Assembly: GCA_027306915.1 (NCBI GenBank)
Contig: DAHUYW010000046.1
Span: 1 to 29,932 of the forward strand
Length of the DNA stretch: 29,932 nt
Reading direction: 5' to 3'
DNA from: Spirochaetales bacterium
Lineage (GTDB): Bacteria > Spirochaetota > Spirochaetia > DAHUYW01
Part shown: piece after piece, positions 7,280 to 18,388 of the stretch
How the letters are laid out: every line of letters begins with the position of its first letter
How positions within the stretch are numbered: position 1 is the first letter of the stretch
Made by a program: the position numbers and the translations under genes
The notes under the pieces: generated by a model
The model's database searches: none
What the model was told of the DNA's origin: nothing
The model's input: only the letters and a program-made list of their open reading frames with translations

Positions 7280-8038
7280 ATGGAATCGAGCGGAGCGTCC
7301 GGCGAGCACGACCTGCCTATTTCGAAAGCAGCCGCTGCGATCCGTAACGCCAGGCACCTCGTCGCTTTCACCGGCGCGGGGATCTCCGCCGAAAGCGGCA
7401 TTCCGCCCTTTCGCGGCGAGAACGGCATTTGGAGCCGCTACGATCCGAAGGTCCTGGACATCGACTACTTCAACGCCGATCCCGCCCGCTGCTGGCCCAT
7501 CATCAAGAAGATCTTCTACGATTTCTTCGGTAAGGCCAAGCCGAACCGGGCCCACCTGATCCTTGCGGAGCTGGAGGGCAACGGGCTCCTTAAGACTCTC
7601 ATCACCCAGAACATCGACGATCTGCACTACCGGGCGGGGAACCGGGCCGTAATCGAGTATCATGGGAACTCGCGGCTCCTTGCCTGCCCGAAGTGCGGCA
7701 AGCGATTCGAGGTGCAGGCCGTCGACCTCACGCGCCTCCCCCCGCATTGTGCCTGTGGCGCCGTTCTCAAGCCGGACTTCGTCTTCTTCGGCGAGCCGAT
7801 TCCGGCCGGCGCTCTCGTCGGCTCTGAAGAGGCCGCGAAGAAAGCCGACGTCATGCTCGTGATCGGGACGACCGGCGAGGTCTATCCGGCGGCGTTGCTC
7901 CCCCGGGAGGCTTCGCGCAAAGGAGCGACCATCATCGAGGTGAACCCCGAGGAATCCGCCTATACGGGGGATGTCACCGACATCTTTGTCCGCTTGCCCG
8001 CCGTAGTGGCGATGGAGCGAATTCTGGCAGCATTGTGA
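7280..8038 (+). CDS. Sir2-family NAD-dependent protein deacylase
   Basis: 252 aa, typical of bacterial sirtuins. NAD-binding motifs are FTGAGISAESGIPPFRG (30-46) and TQNIDDLHYRAG (109-120). His128 in YHGNSR is the catalytic base. The small zinc module has Cys136, Cys139, Cys157 and Cys159, and is followed by LKPDFVFFGEPIP, the usual substrate-groove stretch. The fold closes with VIGTTGEVYPAA and EVNPEE. It removes acyl groups from lysine using NAD and acts in the cytosol. Only 10 bp separate it from the VOC gene, so the two are probably co-transcribed. The start lacks a ribosome binding site. Confidence 0.93.
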   Translation: MESSGASGEHDLPISKAAAAIRNARHLVAFTGAGISAESGIPPFRGENGIWSRYDPKVLDIDYFNADPARCWPIIKKIFYDFFGKAKPNRAHLILAELEGNGLLKTLITQNIDDLHYRAGNRAVIEYHGNSRLLACPKCGKRFEVQAVDLTRLPPHCACGAVLKPDFVFFGEPIPAGALVGSEEAAKKADVMLVIGTTGEVYPAALLPREASRKGATIIEVNPEESAYTGDVTDIFVRLPAVVAMERILAAL

Positions 8039-8048
8039 GGACCACCGC

Positions 8049-9128
8049 ATGAACGATACCGACCGCACCTGGTTGATTTCCGGAATCCAGCAGATCGGCG
8101 TCGGCGTCCCCGACGCCAAGGCGGCCTTTGCCTGGCATCGAAGGACCTTCGGCATGGATGTTCCGATCTTCAGCGACGAGGGCGAGGCCGCCCTCATGCT
8201 TCCCTACACCGGCGGCAAACCCCAGTCACGCCATGCGATTCTCGCCGCCAACCTTTCGGGGGGCAGCGCCTTCGAGATCTGGCAGTTCACGAGCCGCCAG
8301 ACCGCGGCTCCGCATTTCCCCATCGAGCTGGGCGATCTCGGCATTTTCGCCGCGCGCATGAAGGTTCGAAACGTGCGGGCCGCGGCGGATGCGATGAAGG
8401 CGGCCGGACACCGCATTGCCGGCGACCTGGTTCGCGACCCCAGCGGCGGTGGACACTTCTTCCTTCAGGATCCGCTTGGTCTGTACTTTGACGTCGTGCT
8501 GGGCGAGGATTGGTTCCAGCCGGGACATGCCGGCGGGATCATGGGGGGAGCCGAGGGGTGCATCATCGGCGTCAGCGACATCGATCGGGCGCGCGCCGTC
8601 TACAGCGACATCCTCGGCTATGATACGGTGATCTACGATGCAACCGGCGTTTTCGCGGACTTCGCGCACCTCCCCGGAGGATCGGAGCGCTTCCACCGCG
8701 TGCTGCTTGCCCACAGCAAGCCCCGCGCAGGCGCGTTTTCGCGGCTCCTCGGCTCGAGCCGCATCGAGCTGGTGCAGGCCCTCTCGCGCACACCTCGCAA
8801 GATCTTCGAGAATCGGCTCTGGGGCGACCTGGGCTTCATTCACCTGTGCTTCGACGTGAGGGGGATGGAGGCGCTGCAGCAGGAATGCGTCGCTCGCGGC
8901 TTTCCGATCACCGCCGACAGCGCATCCTCTTTCGACATGGGCGACGCCGCCGGTCACTTCTGCTACATCGAGGACCCCGACGGGACCCTCATAGAGTTCG
9001 TCGAGACCCACCGCCTGCCGATTGTGCGGAAGCTCGGCCTCTTTCTCGACCTCAGAAAGCGAAACCCCAAAAAACCTCTTCCGAGCTGGATGATCCGCGC
9101 TCTCGCTTTCAGTCGCGTCAAGGATTGA
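8049..9128 (+). CDS. Two-domain VOC (glyoxalase/dioxygenase superfamily) protein
   Basis: 359 aa made of two vicinal-oxygen-chelate halves, about residues 13-152 and 165-316. Each half starts with a VOC-type strand-helix (IQQIGVGVPDAKAAFAWH; GCIIGVSDIDRARAVYSDILGY) and ends with a DPxG turn (LQDPLGLYFDV; EDPDGTLIEFVE). The second half keeps a His in FIHLCFDV (about 267) and the Glu in IEFVE as possible metal ligands. The first half has Gly or Gln where the first metal His usually sits, so it may be structural. The overall plan resembles extradiol dioxygenases or HPPD, but the substrate is unknown. A basic C-terminal tail follows the second domain. GAGG precedes the ATG, and the stop lies 15 bp from the convergent acyltransferase gene. 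Confidence 0.8.
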   Translation: MNDTDRTWLISGIQQIGVGVPDAKAAFAWHRRTFGMDVPIFSDEGEAALMLPYTGGKPQSRHAILAANLSGGSAFEIWQFTSRQTAAPHFPIELGDLGIFAARMKVRNVRAAADAMKAAGHRIAGDLVRDPSGGGHFFLQDPLGLYFDVVLGEDWFQPGHAGGIMGGAEGCIIGVSDIDRARAVYSDILGYDTVIYDATGVFADFAHLPGGSERFHRVLLAHSKPRAGAFSRLLGSSRIELVQALSRTPRKIFENRLWGDLGFIHLCFDVRGMEALQQECVARGFPITADSASSFDMGDAAGHFCYIEDPDGTLIEFVETHRLPIVRKLGLFLDLRKRNPKKPLPSWMIRALAFSRVKD

Positions 9129-9143
9129 GCCTTCTGCGGGCCG

Positions 9144-10388
9144 CTACCGGTTGGCCATTGAGGGTTTCTGGGACAGGTCGATCGAAAGGCGATCGCGCAG
9201 CTCGCGGAAGGCGCGCAGCGTCACCTCGACGTCCTCCTCGCTGTGAGACGCGGTCGGGATCATGCGAAAGAGGACGACCCCCAGCGGGACGACCGGATAG
9301 GTGACGCCCGACACAAAGACTCCGTAGTCCTCGCGGAGGATGCGAATCATCTCCATTGCGGTCTGCTCGCTCCCCGCCGGAACGTAGACCGGGGTGATGG
9401 GGGTCTGGGTGTCGCCGACGTCGTAGCCGAGCTCGACCAGGCCGTCCTGCAGCCTCTTCGCGAGAGCCCAGACCCGCTCGCGCAAATCCGGCCGCCGCTC
9501 GATGACGTCGATCGTCGCTGAGAGCGTCTCGACGTACAGGAGCGGCAGGCTCTTCGCAAAGACGTTCGTCCGCGCATTATAACGAATGTACTCGACCGGC
9601 TCCCGCTCGCCCGCAGTCACCCCGCCGATCGCCGCGAAGGTCTTCGCAAAGGTCCCGAAGTAAAGGTCGATTCGGTCCTGCACGCCGTAGTGCTCGCCGC
9701 ACCCTCTGCCGTGCGCGCCCATGATGCCGAAGCCGTGCGCGTCGTCGACGAAGAGGCGCGCCCCGTATCGCTCGGCGAGATCGCACATCGCCGGAAGGTC
9801 GGCGAGATCGCCCCGCATGCCGTAGACCCCCTCGCACACGATGAGAATCCCCCCCTTGCGGTCGCGGTTTGCGCCTTGGAGCTGCGCCTCCAGATCGTTC
9901 ATATCGTTGTGCTGGAAGGGGCGGAAGCGCCTGCCGAAGGAGGCGAGAAGGGTTCCGTCGACTATTGAGGCATGCGAGAGCTTATCCATCACCACCACAT
10001 CATTCTTGTCGACAAGCGCCGTGATGCTCCCGATCACACCGAGGTAGCCGTAGTTGAACACTACGGCCGCGGGTTTTTGAAGAAAGCGGGCAAGCTTCTT
10101 CTCGAGGGCGACGTGCTCCTCGGTATTGCCGGTGAGCATGCGGGATCCCATCGGGCTGAAGGTGCCCCACCGCTCGAGCGCCGAGGCGGCAGCGGCCTTT
10201 ATCTCCGGGTTGCCGGCAAGACCGAGATAGTTGTTTATCGCCCACACGATGACCGGCTTCCCCTGGAATCGCATGTGGGGACCGGGAAGCCCTTCAAGCA
10301 TCGGCTGGGTGAAGTAGTTGTCTCCGGCGACGCGGAACTTCCCGAAAGAACCGCCGTCGGTCTTGCACTTGTCAAAAAGATCGTTCAA
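9144..10388 (-). CDS. Alpha-oxoamine synthase, probable cysteate fatty acyltransferase (sulfonolipid synthesis)
   Basis: 414 aa from a TTG at 10388, chosen because GGAGG lies just upstream, the start falls 10 bp after the preceding stop, and the protein then begins LNDLFDKCKTDGG, the start seen in one KBL/SPT-like subgroup. Fold type I PLP enzyme: His139 (KLSHASIVDG), Asp215 and His218 (FVDDAHGFG), Schiff-base Lys249 (GTFAKTFAAIGG), and RMIPTASHSEEDVE near the C-terminus. The family joins an amino acid to an acyl thioester with loss of CO2 (KBL, AONS, serine palmitoyltransferase). The distinctive VIVWAINNYLGLAGNPE stretch is shared, from memory, with Bacteroidota enzymes that include cysteate acyltransferases. 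Placed directly after cysteate synthase, the best call is condensation of cysteate with acyl-ACP or acyl-CoA to 3-ketocapnine. Another amino acid substrate remains possible. Confidence 0.78.
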   Translation of the reverse strand: MNDLFDKCKTDGGSFGKFRVAGDNYFTQPMLEGLPGPHMRFQGKPVIVWAINNYLGLAGNPEIKAAAASALERWGTFSPMGSRMLTGNTEEHVALEKKLARFLQKPAAVVFNYGYLGVIGSITALVDKNDVVVMDKLSHASIVDGTLLASFGRRFRPFQHNDMNDLEAQLQGANRDRKGGILIVCEGVYGMRGDLADLPAMCDLAERYGARLFVDDAHGFGIMGAHGRGCGEHYGVQDRIDLYFGTFAKTFAAIGGVTAGEREPVEYIRYNARTNVFAKSLPLLYVETLSATIDVIERRPDLRERVWALAKRLQDGLVELGYDVGDTQTPITPVYVPAGSEQTAMEMIRILREDYGVFVSGVTYPVVPLGVVLFRMIPTASHSEEDVEVTLRAFRELRDRLSIDLSQKPSMANR

Positions 10389-10398
10389 AGCTCCTCCG

Positions 10399-11694
10399 CT
10401 ACCGCATGCCGTTTGCGCTGAGAAGCTTGCCGACGAGCTCCTCGACGTCATCGTCTCGATGCATCACTATGTCAGGGGTAACCGCCCTTTTCTTTCCCTC
10501 TCGCCCGAGTCGAGCGCTGCCTCCGCCCGTGACGTTCAGCACGACGAGCTCGTTCTTGCCGATCCGATTGAGCGCGACCGCCTTTATGAGCCCGGCAAGC
10601 GCAACCTCCGCTGCCGGATGAAGATCCGACCCCTCGAGCCTGCGAAAGAGCTCCCCGGCTTCGCGGGCCTCGCGCTCGGAGACGGAGTACATGTGGCCCC
10701 GGGTGTCGGTGAGCGCGTCGTAGACCCCGCCGCGCACCGCGTAGGGAGGGACCCGATTGCTCAACACGGGGGCGTACAGCTGACTTATCCGCTCGCGCTG
10801 CTCGGCCTCCCCCATATCGAGAAGCTTCCTGCTCGACCGCTGCCAAGAGTCGGTCATTATGGTGAAGGGCGCATTCTGAACGAAGTGGAGCTGCATGGAG
10901 TTGGAGCCGAAGCGGCCGTCGCTCCGCAGGCGCGAGCTCATCTCCCACGCCGCGATCCCACCGGTGCCGCTGCCGACGGCTTGGACGTAGTGATCGGGGA
11001 TCTTCCCGAGGCGCTCCGCCGCCTGAAGCACGATGGTTCCCATCCCATCGCGCCGCGCTACGTTGTGAGCGCCCCCCTCGGAGTAGAACTCGTCCATCGC
11101 GGCGATTCGCTTTCCGATCTCGATCGTATCGAAGTAGTCCGCGTCCCCGGAGATGGCGGCGAGAATGACGTTCGGAAGCCTCTCGACCGTCGTCCAAAGG
11201 TTCGCGACCGCCTGCTCGGGAACCAAGACCAGAACGGGAATCTCGTTCTGCGAACAGACCTGCATGAAGGCCATCCCGGTGTTTCCCGCGGAGGTGACGA
11301 CCATTGTCCGCTGCTCTCCGCTCGGGATGCGGGCGCACACCGAATAGGCCTCGAGCTCCTTGAAGCTGCAGGTCTCGAGGAAGGCGCCCCTTTCCGGCCA
11401 GTAGCCGTTGAAGGCGACGAAGAGATCGTTCAGCCGGAGGTGGCGGGCAAGCCCGCGGCTCTGGTAGAGAACGGAGCCGTGGGCCTCCCGCAGAATGCGG
11501 CGCACGGGCAGCCAGTCGCTATAGCGAAAAGGGCCGGGTTGGTCCTCGTGGATTGCGAGCTGACGGTTGGCATAGTGGGCACGGAGAAGGGCCGCAGGGT
11601 GATTGCCGTCGCACGAGAGGAGGAATCCAGAGGACGAGTCCTCGTGACTCCTGCCACACTGAAGACAGGTCAGCGTGTAGTGGCTCTTAGCCAT
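10399..11694 (-). CDS. Cysteate synthase (threonine synthase-like PLP enzyme)
   Basis: 431 aa, fold type II PLP enzyme. It begins with a CxxC ribbon (Cys10, Cys13, and Cys28) as in threonine synthases. The features that single out cysteate synthase are FNGYWPERGAF (95-105), CSFKELEAY with the PLP lysine Lys112, SAGNTG (135-140), EGGAHNVARRDGMGT (206-220), the phosphate loop GSGTGG (241-246) followed by IAAWE, LRSDGRFG, and LSNRVPPYAVRGGVYDAL (311-328). From memory these match the Methanosarcina enzyme that makes L-cysteate from O-phosphoserine and sulfite for coenzyme M. Here no coenzyme M gene is nearby; the next gene is an alpha-oxoamine synthase, so cysteate is more likely a sulfonolipid precursor. 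The ATG follows a GGAAGGAAG stretch, and the operon has its own promoter at 11796-11824. Confidence 0.85.
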   Translation of the reverse strand: MAKSHYTLTCLQCGRSHEDSSSGFLLSCDGNHPAALLRAHYANRQLAIHEDQPGPFRYSDWLPVRRILREAHGSVLYQSRGLARHLRLNDLFVAFNGYWPERGAFLETCSFKELEAYSVCARIPSGEQRTMVVTSAGNTGMAFMQVCSQNEIPVLVLVPEQAVANLWTTVERLPNVILAAISGDADYFDTIEIGKRIAAMDEFYSEGGAHNVARRDGMGTIVLQAAERLGKIPDHYVQAVGSGTGGIAAWEMSSRLRSDGRFGSNSMQLHFVQNAPFTIMTDSWQRSSRKLLDMGEAEQRERISQLYAPVLSNRVPPYAVRGGVYDALTDTRGHMYSVSEREAREAGELFRRLEGSDLHPAAEVALAGLIKAVALNRIGKNELVVLNVTGGGSARLGREGKKRAVTPDIVMHRDDDVEELVGKLLSANGMR

Positions 11695-11795
11695 GTCTTG
11701 CTCTTCCTTCCGGCGAACTGAAGCGCCGCTCAGGTCATCGTGCAGCTCGTGCTTTACTGCTGCGCCATTCGGTCACCCGCAGGACACTTGCCCGA

Positions 11796-11824
11796 ACTAT
11801 AACGGTTTGCTCCATCTTTTGCAA
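11796..11824 (-). promoter_or_regulatory. Promoter of the cysteate synthase operon
   Basis: On the minus strand, TTGCAA (11819-11824), a 17-bp spacer and TATAGT (11796-11801) make a good sigma70-type match. The leader to the ATG would be about 95 nt. The 232-bp divergent region 11695-11926 shows no other clear structure, and a plus-strand promoter for the next gene is only weakly visible. Confidence 0.6.
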
Positions 11825-11926
11825 GTTTTCAAGTTCTGCTACGATTCGCCGAACGACTATTCAGCTACCGGAACTTATTGGGGCGCCCGGACGTCAAACC
11901 ACCGCCTCGGGAGGAGCTTAGAGACA

Positions 11927-12730
11927 ATGTTGCGGAACCTGCTACTTCGCGCGATGCCCATTGCGGCCCTTGCGCTCCTGAGCATCGTGCCGGCCAACGC
12001 CGATCCGATCGGCTCAAAGCCGCAGACCATCTACGGCAGTTACATGACGGACGTTCAGGGGGGACCCGTCAACGTTGTGATCCAGGGACACGACACGGAC
12101 TACGTCATCGTGAGCGCCTCGGGGCTGGCTCCCGGGGTCAGCGTCAGCTACTCTCTCGAGGGAGGGGTGCTGAAGATCGTCGCAACCACCGACTCCTCCT
12201 TCACAGACGGCTCCGACGCAGGAACGGTCACCTTGAACATTCCCCGCTATGAGTTCCTCACCGTTGAAAACGGGGCGGGAAACCTGACGATAGACAATCT
12301 CTCGACCGAAAAGCTCTCGATCGCGACGACCGGCGGCAACATCACCGTGACCAACACGAATGCGGCGCTCAAGGCCACGAGCACTACCGGGTCTCAGACC
12401 TACCGGGAGGTCTTCGGGGTGATACATGCCGAGTCCACCGGCGGGAACATCGAAGTGGACGGCGAATCGGGACTCCTCACCCTTGCCTCACAGTCGGGCG
12501 CGCTATCGGGCAAGGGCATCTGGCTGCAAGGGGACGCTTCGTTCAAGACCACAACCGGCCCCATATCGATGACCTTTGAGAACGGCCTCGACTCGTTCCA
12601 CTTCAACCTGACCTCGAGCACCGGCGCATTGGCGGTCGGCAACCTCACCGGCAAGCAGTCGCTCTCTTGGGGCGACGGCGGAGTAACGATAACGGGGACA
12701 TCGACCACGGGCTCGCAGAGCTACGAGTAG
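11927..12730 (+). CDS. Exported DUF4097-like beta-repeat (putative adhesin) protein
   Basis: 267 aa from the ATG at 11927, which has GGGAGGAG ten bases upstream; the same frame is open further upstream but that part contains the promoter region and is not coding. A Sec signal peptide is clear: MLRNLLLR, a hydrophobic stretch, then cleavage probably after PANA (about residue 24). The mature part is Gly/Ser/Thr-rich with short recurring strands such as LTVENGAGNLTIDN, LSIATTGGNITVTN and IHAESTGGNIEVDG. This is the one-sided beta-solenoid pattern of DUF4097/GIN-type domains. Such proteins are envelope or surface proteins of unknown role. It is divergent from the cysteate synthase operon and convergent, 13 bp apart, with the sugar phosphorylase. 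Confidence 0.8.
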   Translation: MLRNLLLRAMPIAALALLSIVPANADPIGSKPQTIYGSYMTDVQGGPVNVVIQGHDTDYVIVSASGLAPGVSVSYSLEGGVLKIVATTDSSFTDGSDAGTVTLNIPRYEFLTVENGAGNLTIDNLSTEKLSIATTGGNITVTNTNAALKATSTTGSQTYREVFGVIHAESTGGNIEVDGESGLLTLASQSGALSGKGIWLQGDASFKTTTGPISMTFENGLDSFHFNLTSSTGALAVGNLTGKQSLSWGDGGVTITGTSTTGSQSYE

Positions 12731-12743
12731 CGGTTCCGACGAG

Positions 12744-14483
12744 TCAGGCCCTCCCGTCCGGTTCTTGCACGAGCCAGACCACCTGCCAGGCAGATAGGAC
12801 GACGCGGCGCGCGCCGCCTCCCTCCGCCTCCTCGAGGGCGGTCCCGCTGAGGAGGTCTCTGCTGAATCGTCGGTCGACGGTGAGCGTCGCGCTCTTGCCT
12901 CCGGTATTGATCGCGCAGAGCACGCAGTCCGATCCGCCGGGGGCGGTCCGCTGCACGACGAAGAGCGCTCGATCTGCCGGCAGCACGAGCTGACTTCCTG
13001 CCGGGTGAAAGGCGGGCCTTCGCCGCGCCTGAAGCATTCGCCTGAATCCCTCGAAAATGAGATTCCGCAAGGAGCCCGGCTGCTCGAGCTCTGCCGTGAG
13101 CTCTCCATAGGAGAGCTTCTCCCTGTTGATGGTTCGGTTCCGCTTCGTGATCTCCACCCCTCGCCGGTAGTTGCCCGAGCCGATCAGACTGTGCGCGTAG
13201 ATGCCTGGAACCCCCGCGAGCGAGAGGAGAATCGCCTGCGATGCGAGGAACTTCCGGGCCCGCCTCTCCACATCCAACCCCTCCTCGGCGATTGCATCGC
13301 GGAAGCTTATGTTCAGCTCGTAGGGAATCTCGCCCTCCGGCGTCGCCTTGTACGAGACGAGCCCGCCACGCTCGCGAACCGATTCGATGAGCCCCGCCCG
13401 CTCGTCCTCCGCGAGGATGCCCTGCGCCGGGAGAAGCCCGACGCCGTCGTGGGAGGCGAGGAAATTGAAGGAGGTGGTGGCGCCGCCTGCCGGAGGAAGC
13501 GCCGATGCCCACTCCCGCAGGTGTCCTGCGTCTTGGCGAAGAAAGGCGTCGAGCACGAGAGGCGGAAGGGCGAACTGATAGACCATCTGGGCTTCGTCGG
13601 TCCCGTCGCCCAAATAAGATAGATTTTCTTCGTGGGGAACGTTGGTCTCGGTGATGAGAACCACCCAGGGCGCATAGCGCTTCAGAAGCGCTCGCAAGAG
13701 CTTTACCACGGCGTGGGTCTTCGGGTGATGAATGCACGAGTGGCCGATCTCCTTCCAGAGATAGGCGACTGCGTCGAGGCGAACGAGCTGAACGCCGTGG
13801 CGGACGTAGCCGAAGAGTATCCGGATCATCTCAAGCAGAACATCCGGGTTGGCATAGTTGAGGTCCACTTGATCGGCGCTGAAGGTGGTCCAGACATGCT
13901 CGGTTCCGCGCGTCGTCGGGAAGGCCGTGAGGAGGGGAAGCGCCCGGGGGCGAACGACCGCGGAGAGATCGGCCGTCGGCGGCACGGAGATGAAGTAGCT
14001 CTTGTATCGGTCGTCCCCTGCGAGAAATCCCCGGAACCACTCGTGTGAAACCGAGCAGTGGTTCAAAACCAGATCCGCCATGAGCCGGAGCGAGCCGCCG
14101 ATCGCCTCGACATCCTTCCAGCTGCCGAGGGCCGGATCGACGCCCACATAGTCGCTGATCGAAAACCCGTCGTCCGAGGTCGCGGGAAAGAAGGGGAGGA
14201 TGTGGAGACCTGAGACAATCGGCGAGAGATAGTGGGATGCGAGCTCGGCAAGCGTGCGCAGGGGAGGCTGCCCCGCCGCGCTGAATTGGTCGCCGTAGGT
14301 TATCAGAAAGACATCGTCCTGATTGAAGGGAAGATCCCCTCGAAGGCTGCCGGCAGGATGGGAGCGAGGCGGCTCGAGGCGGGCGAAGTCGGTTGCAATG
14401 AGGCGGGAAAGCTTCCGGGCTACGGAGGGTCCGACGGACCTCCCGTAAATGAACTCGAGGAGCTCCCCTTCCCGGCTCTTCAT
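12744..14483 (-). CDS. GH13_18 sugar phosphorylase (glucosylglycerate/sucrose phosphorylase type)
   Basis: 579 aa from the ATG at 14483; the frame stays open 33 codons further to a TTG, but that stretch lies in the AT-rich promoter region. The TIM-barrel motifs are MADLVLNHCS, VRLDAVAYLWKE with nucleophile Asp237, ITETNVPHEEN with acid/base Glu279, and FLASHDGVGLLP with Asp346. These enzymes split an alpha-glucoside with phosphate to give glucose 1-phosphate, saving ATP. The RLDAVAYLWKEIGHSCIHHP segment and the length resemble, from memory, the YcjM-type glucosylglycerate phosphorylases more than bifidobacterial sucrose phosphorylase. Substrate is therefore uncertain: glucosylglycerate, sucrose or a sugar phosphate. 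There is no clear ribosome site before the ATG and no transporter next door. Confidence 0.85.
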   Translation of the reverse strand: MKSREGELLEFIYGRSVGPSVARKLSRLIATDFARLEPPRSHPAGSLRGDLPFNQDDVFLITYGDQFSAAGQPPLRTLAELASHYLSPIVSGLHILPFFPATSDDGFSISDYVGVDPALGSWKDVEAIGGSLRLMADLVLNHCSVSHEWFRGFLAGDDRYKSYFISVPPTADLSAVVRPRALPLLTAFPTTRGTEHVWTTFSADQVDLNYANPDVLLEMIRILFGYVRHGVQLVRLDAVAYLWKEIGHSCIHHPKTHAVVKLLRALLKRYAPWVVLITETNVPHEENLSYLGDGTDEAQMVYQFALPPLVLDAFLRQDAGHLREWASALPPAGGATTSFNFLASHDGVGLLPAQGILAEDERAGLIESVRERGGLVSYKATPEGEIPYELNISFRDAIAEEGLDVERRARKFLASQAILLSLAGVPGIYAHSLIGSGNYRRGVEITKRNRTINREKLSYGELTAELEQPGSLRNLIFEGFRRMLQARRRPAFHPAGSQLVLPADRALFVVQRTAPGGSDCVLCAINTGGKSATLTVDRRFSRDLLSGTALEEAEGGGARRVVLSAWQVVWLVQEPDGRA

Positions 14484-14594
14484 GGCACCACTGTAGGGGT
14501 TCGCTTTCCCGCTCGCAACCCCTTTTGGGAGGGAGGCCTGGGATTGGTTTTTTGTGATGGAAATATCAATAATCGGCACCAAGTGGATATAATG

Positions 14595-14623
14595 ATTGAC
14601 TATGAAATGATTGTTGTGTCAAT
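14595..14623. promoter_or_regulatory. Inverted and direct repeats in the phosphorylase/nifJ divergent region
   Basis: ATTGAC (14595-14600) and GTCAAT (14618-14623) form an inverted repeat with a 17-bp gap. The same region has a direct repeat of AATGATTG (14591-14598 and 14606-14613). Read on the minus strand, the right arm supplies TTGACA, a possible -35 for the phosphorylase gene, although no good -10 follows at the right distance. This may be a regulator site for either gene. Confidence 0.3.
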
Positions 14624-14657
14624 TAGGAGTTTTTATGTCAGGAATTGTGACGGCCGC

Positions 14658-14686
14658 TTGAGTAATCCTCCAAAAAGCAATATACT
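14658..14686 (+). promoter_or_regulatory. nifJ promoter
   Basis: TTGAGT (14658-14663), an exact 17-bp spacer and TATACT (14681-14686) precede the gene. The start of transcription would be near 14693. An AAAAGGA ribosome site (14708-14714) lies eight bases before the ATG, giving a leader of about 30 nt. Confidence 0.65.
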
Positions 14687-14722
14687 TTTCTTATCCAATC
14701 TCCACAGAAAAGGACTCCACAC

Positions 14723-18319
<3,597 letters not shown>

Positions 18320-18350
18320 CGGGCCTGCCCGCGCGACCGGCGAAAAAGAG

Positions 18351-18377
18351 CGGCACCCGGCCATGCGTCGGGTGCCG
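18351..18377. terminator. Bidirectional intrinsic terminator between nifJ and the symporter
   Basis: A perfect 9-bp stem, CGGCACCCG and CGGGTGCCG, encloses a 9-nt loop. On the plus strand it is followed by TTTCATTCTT. On the minus strand it is followed by CTCTTTTT. It can therefore end both nifJ and the convergent symporter gene. Confidence 0.85.
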
Positions 18378-18388
18378 TTTCATTCTTC

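Noticed and set aside
5806..7347. A 513-codon plus-strand open frame over the protease gene
   Set aside because: Antisense to the intact HtrA triad and PDZ domains and extends through the divergent promoter region.
10318..11721. A 467-codon plus-strand open frame over cysteate synthase
   Set aside because: Antisense to a gene with many conserved motifs; its translation has no recognisable fold.
14484..14582. A 33-codon N-terminal extension of the sugar phosphorylase from a TTG
   Set aside because: No ribosome site, AT-rich composition and no family similarity; the ATG at 14483 gives a normal family length.
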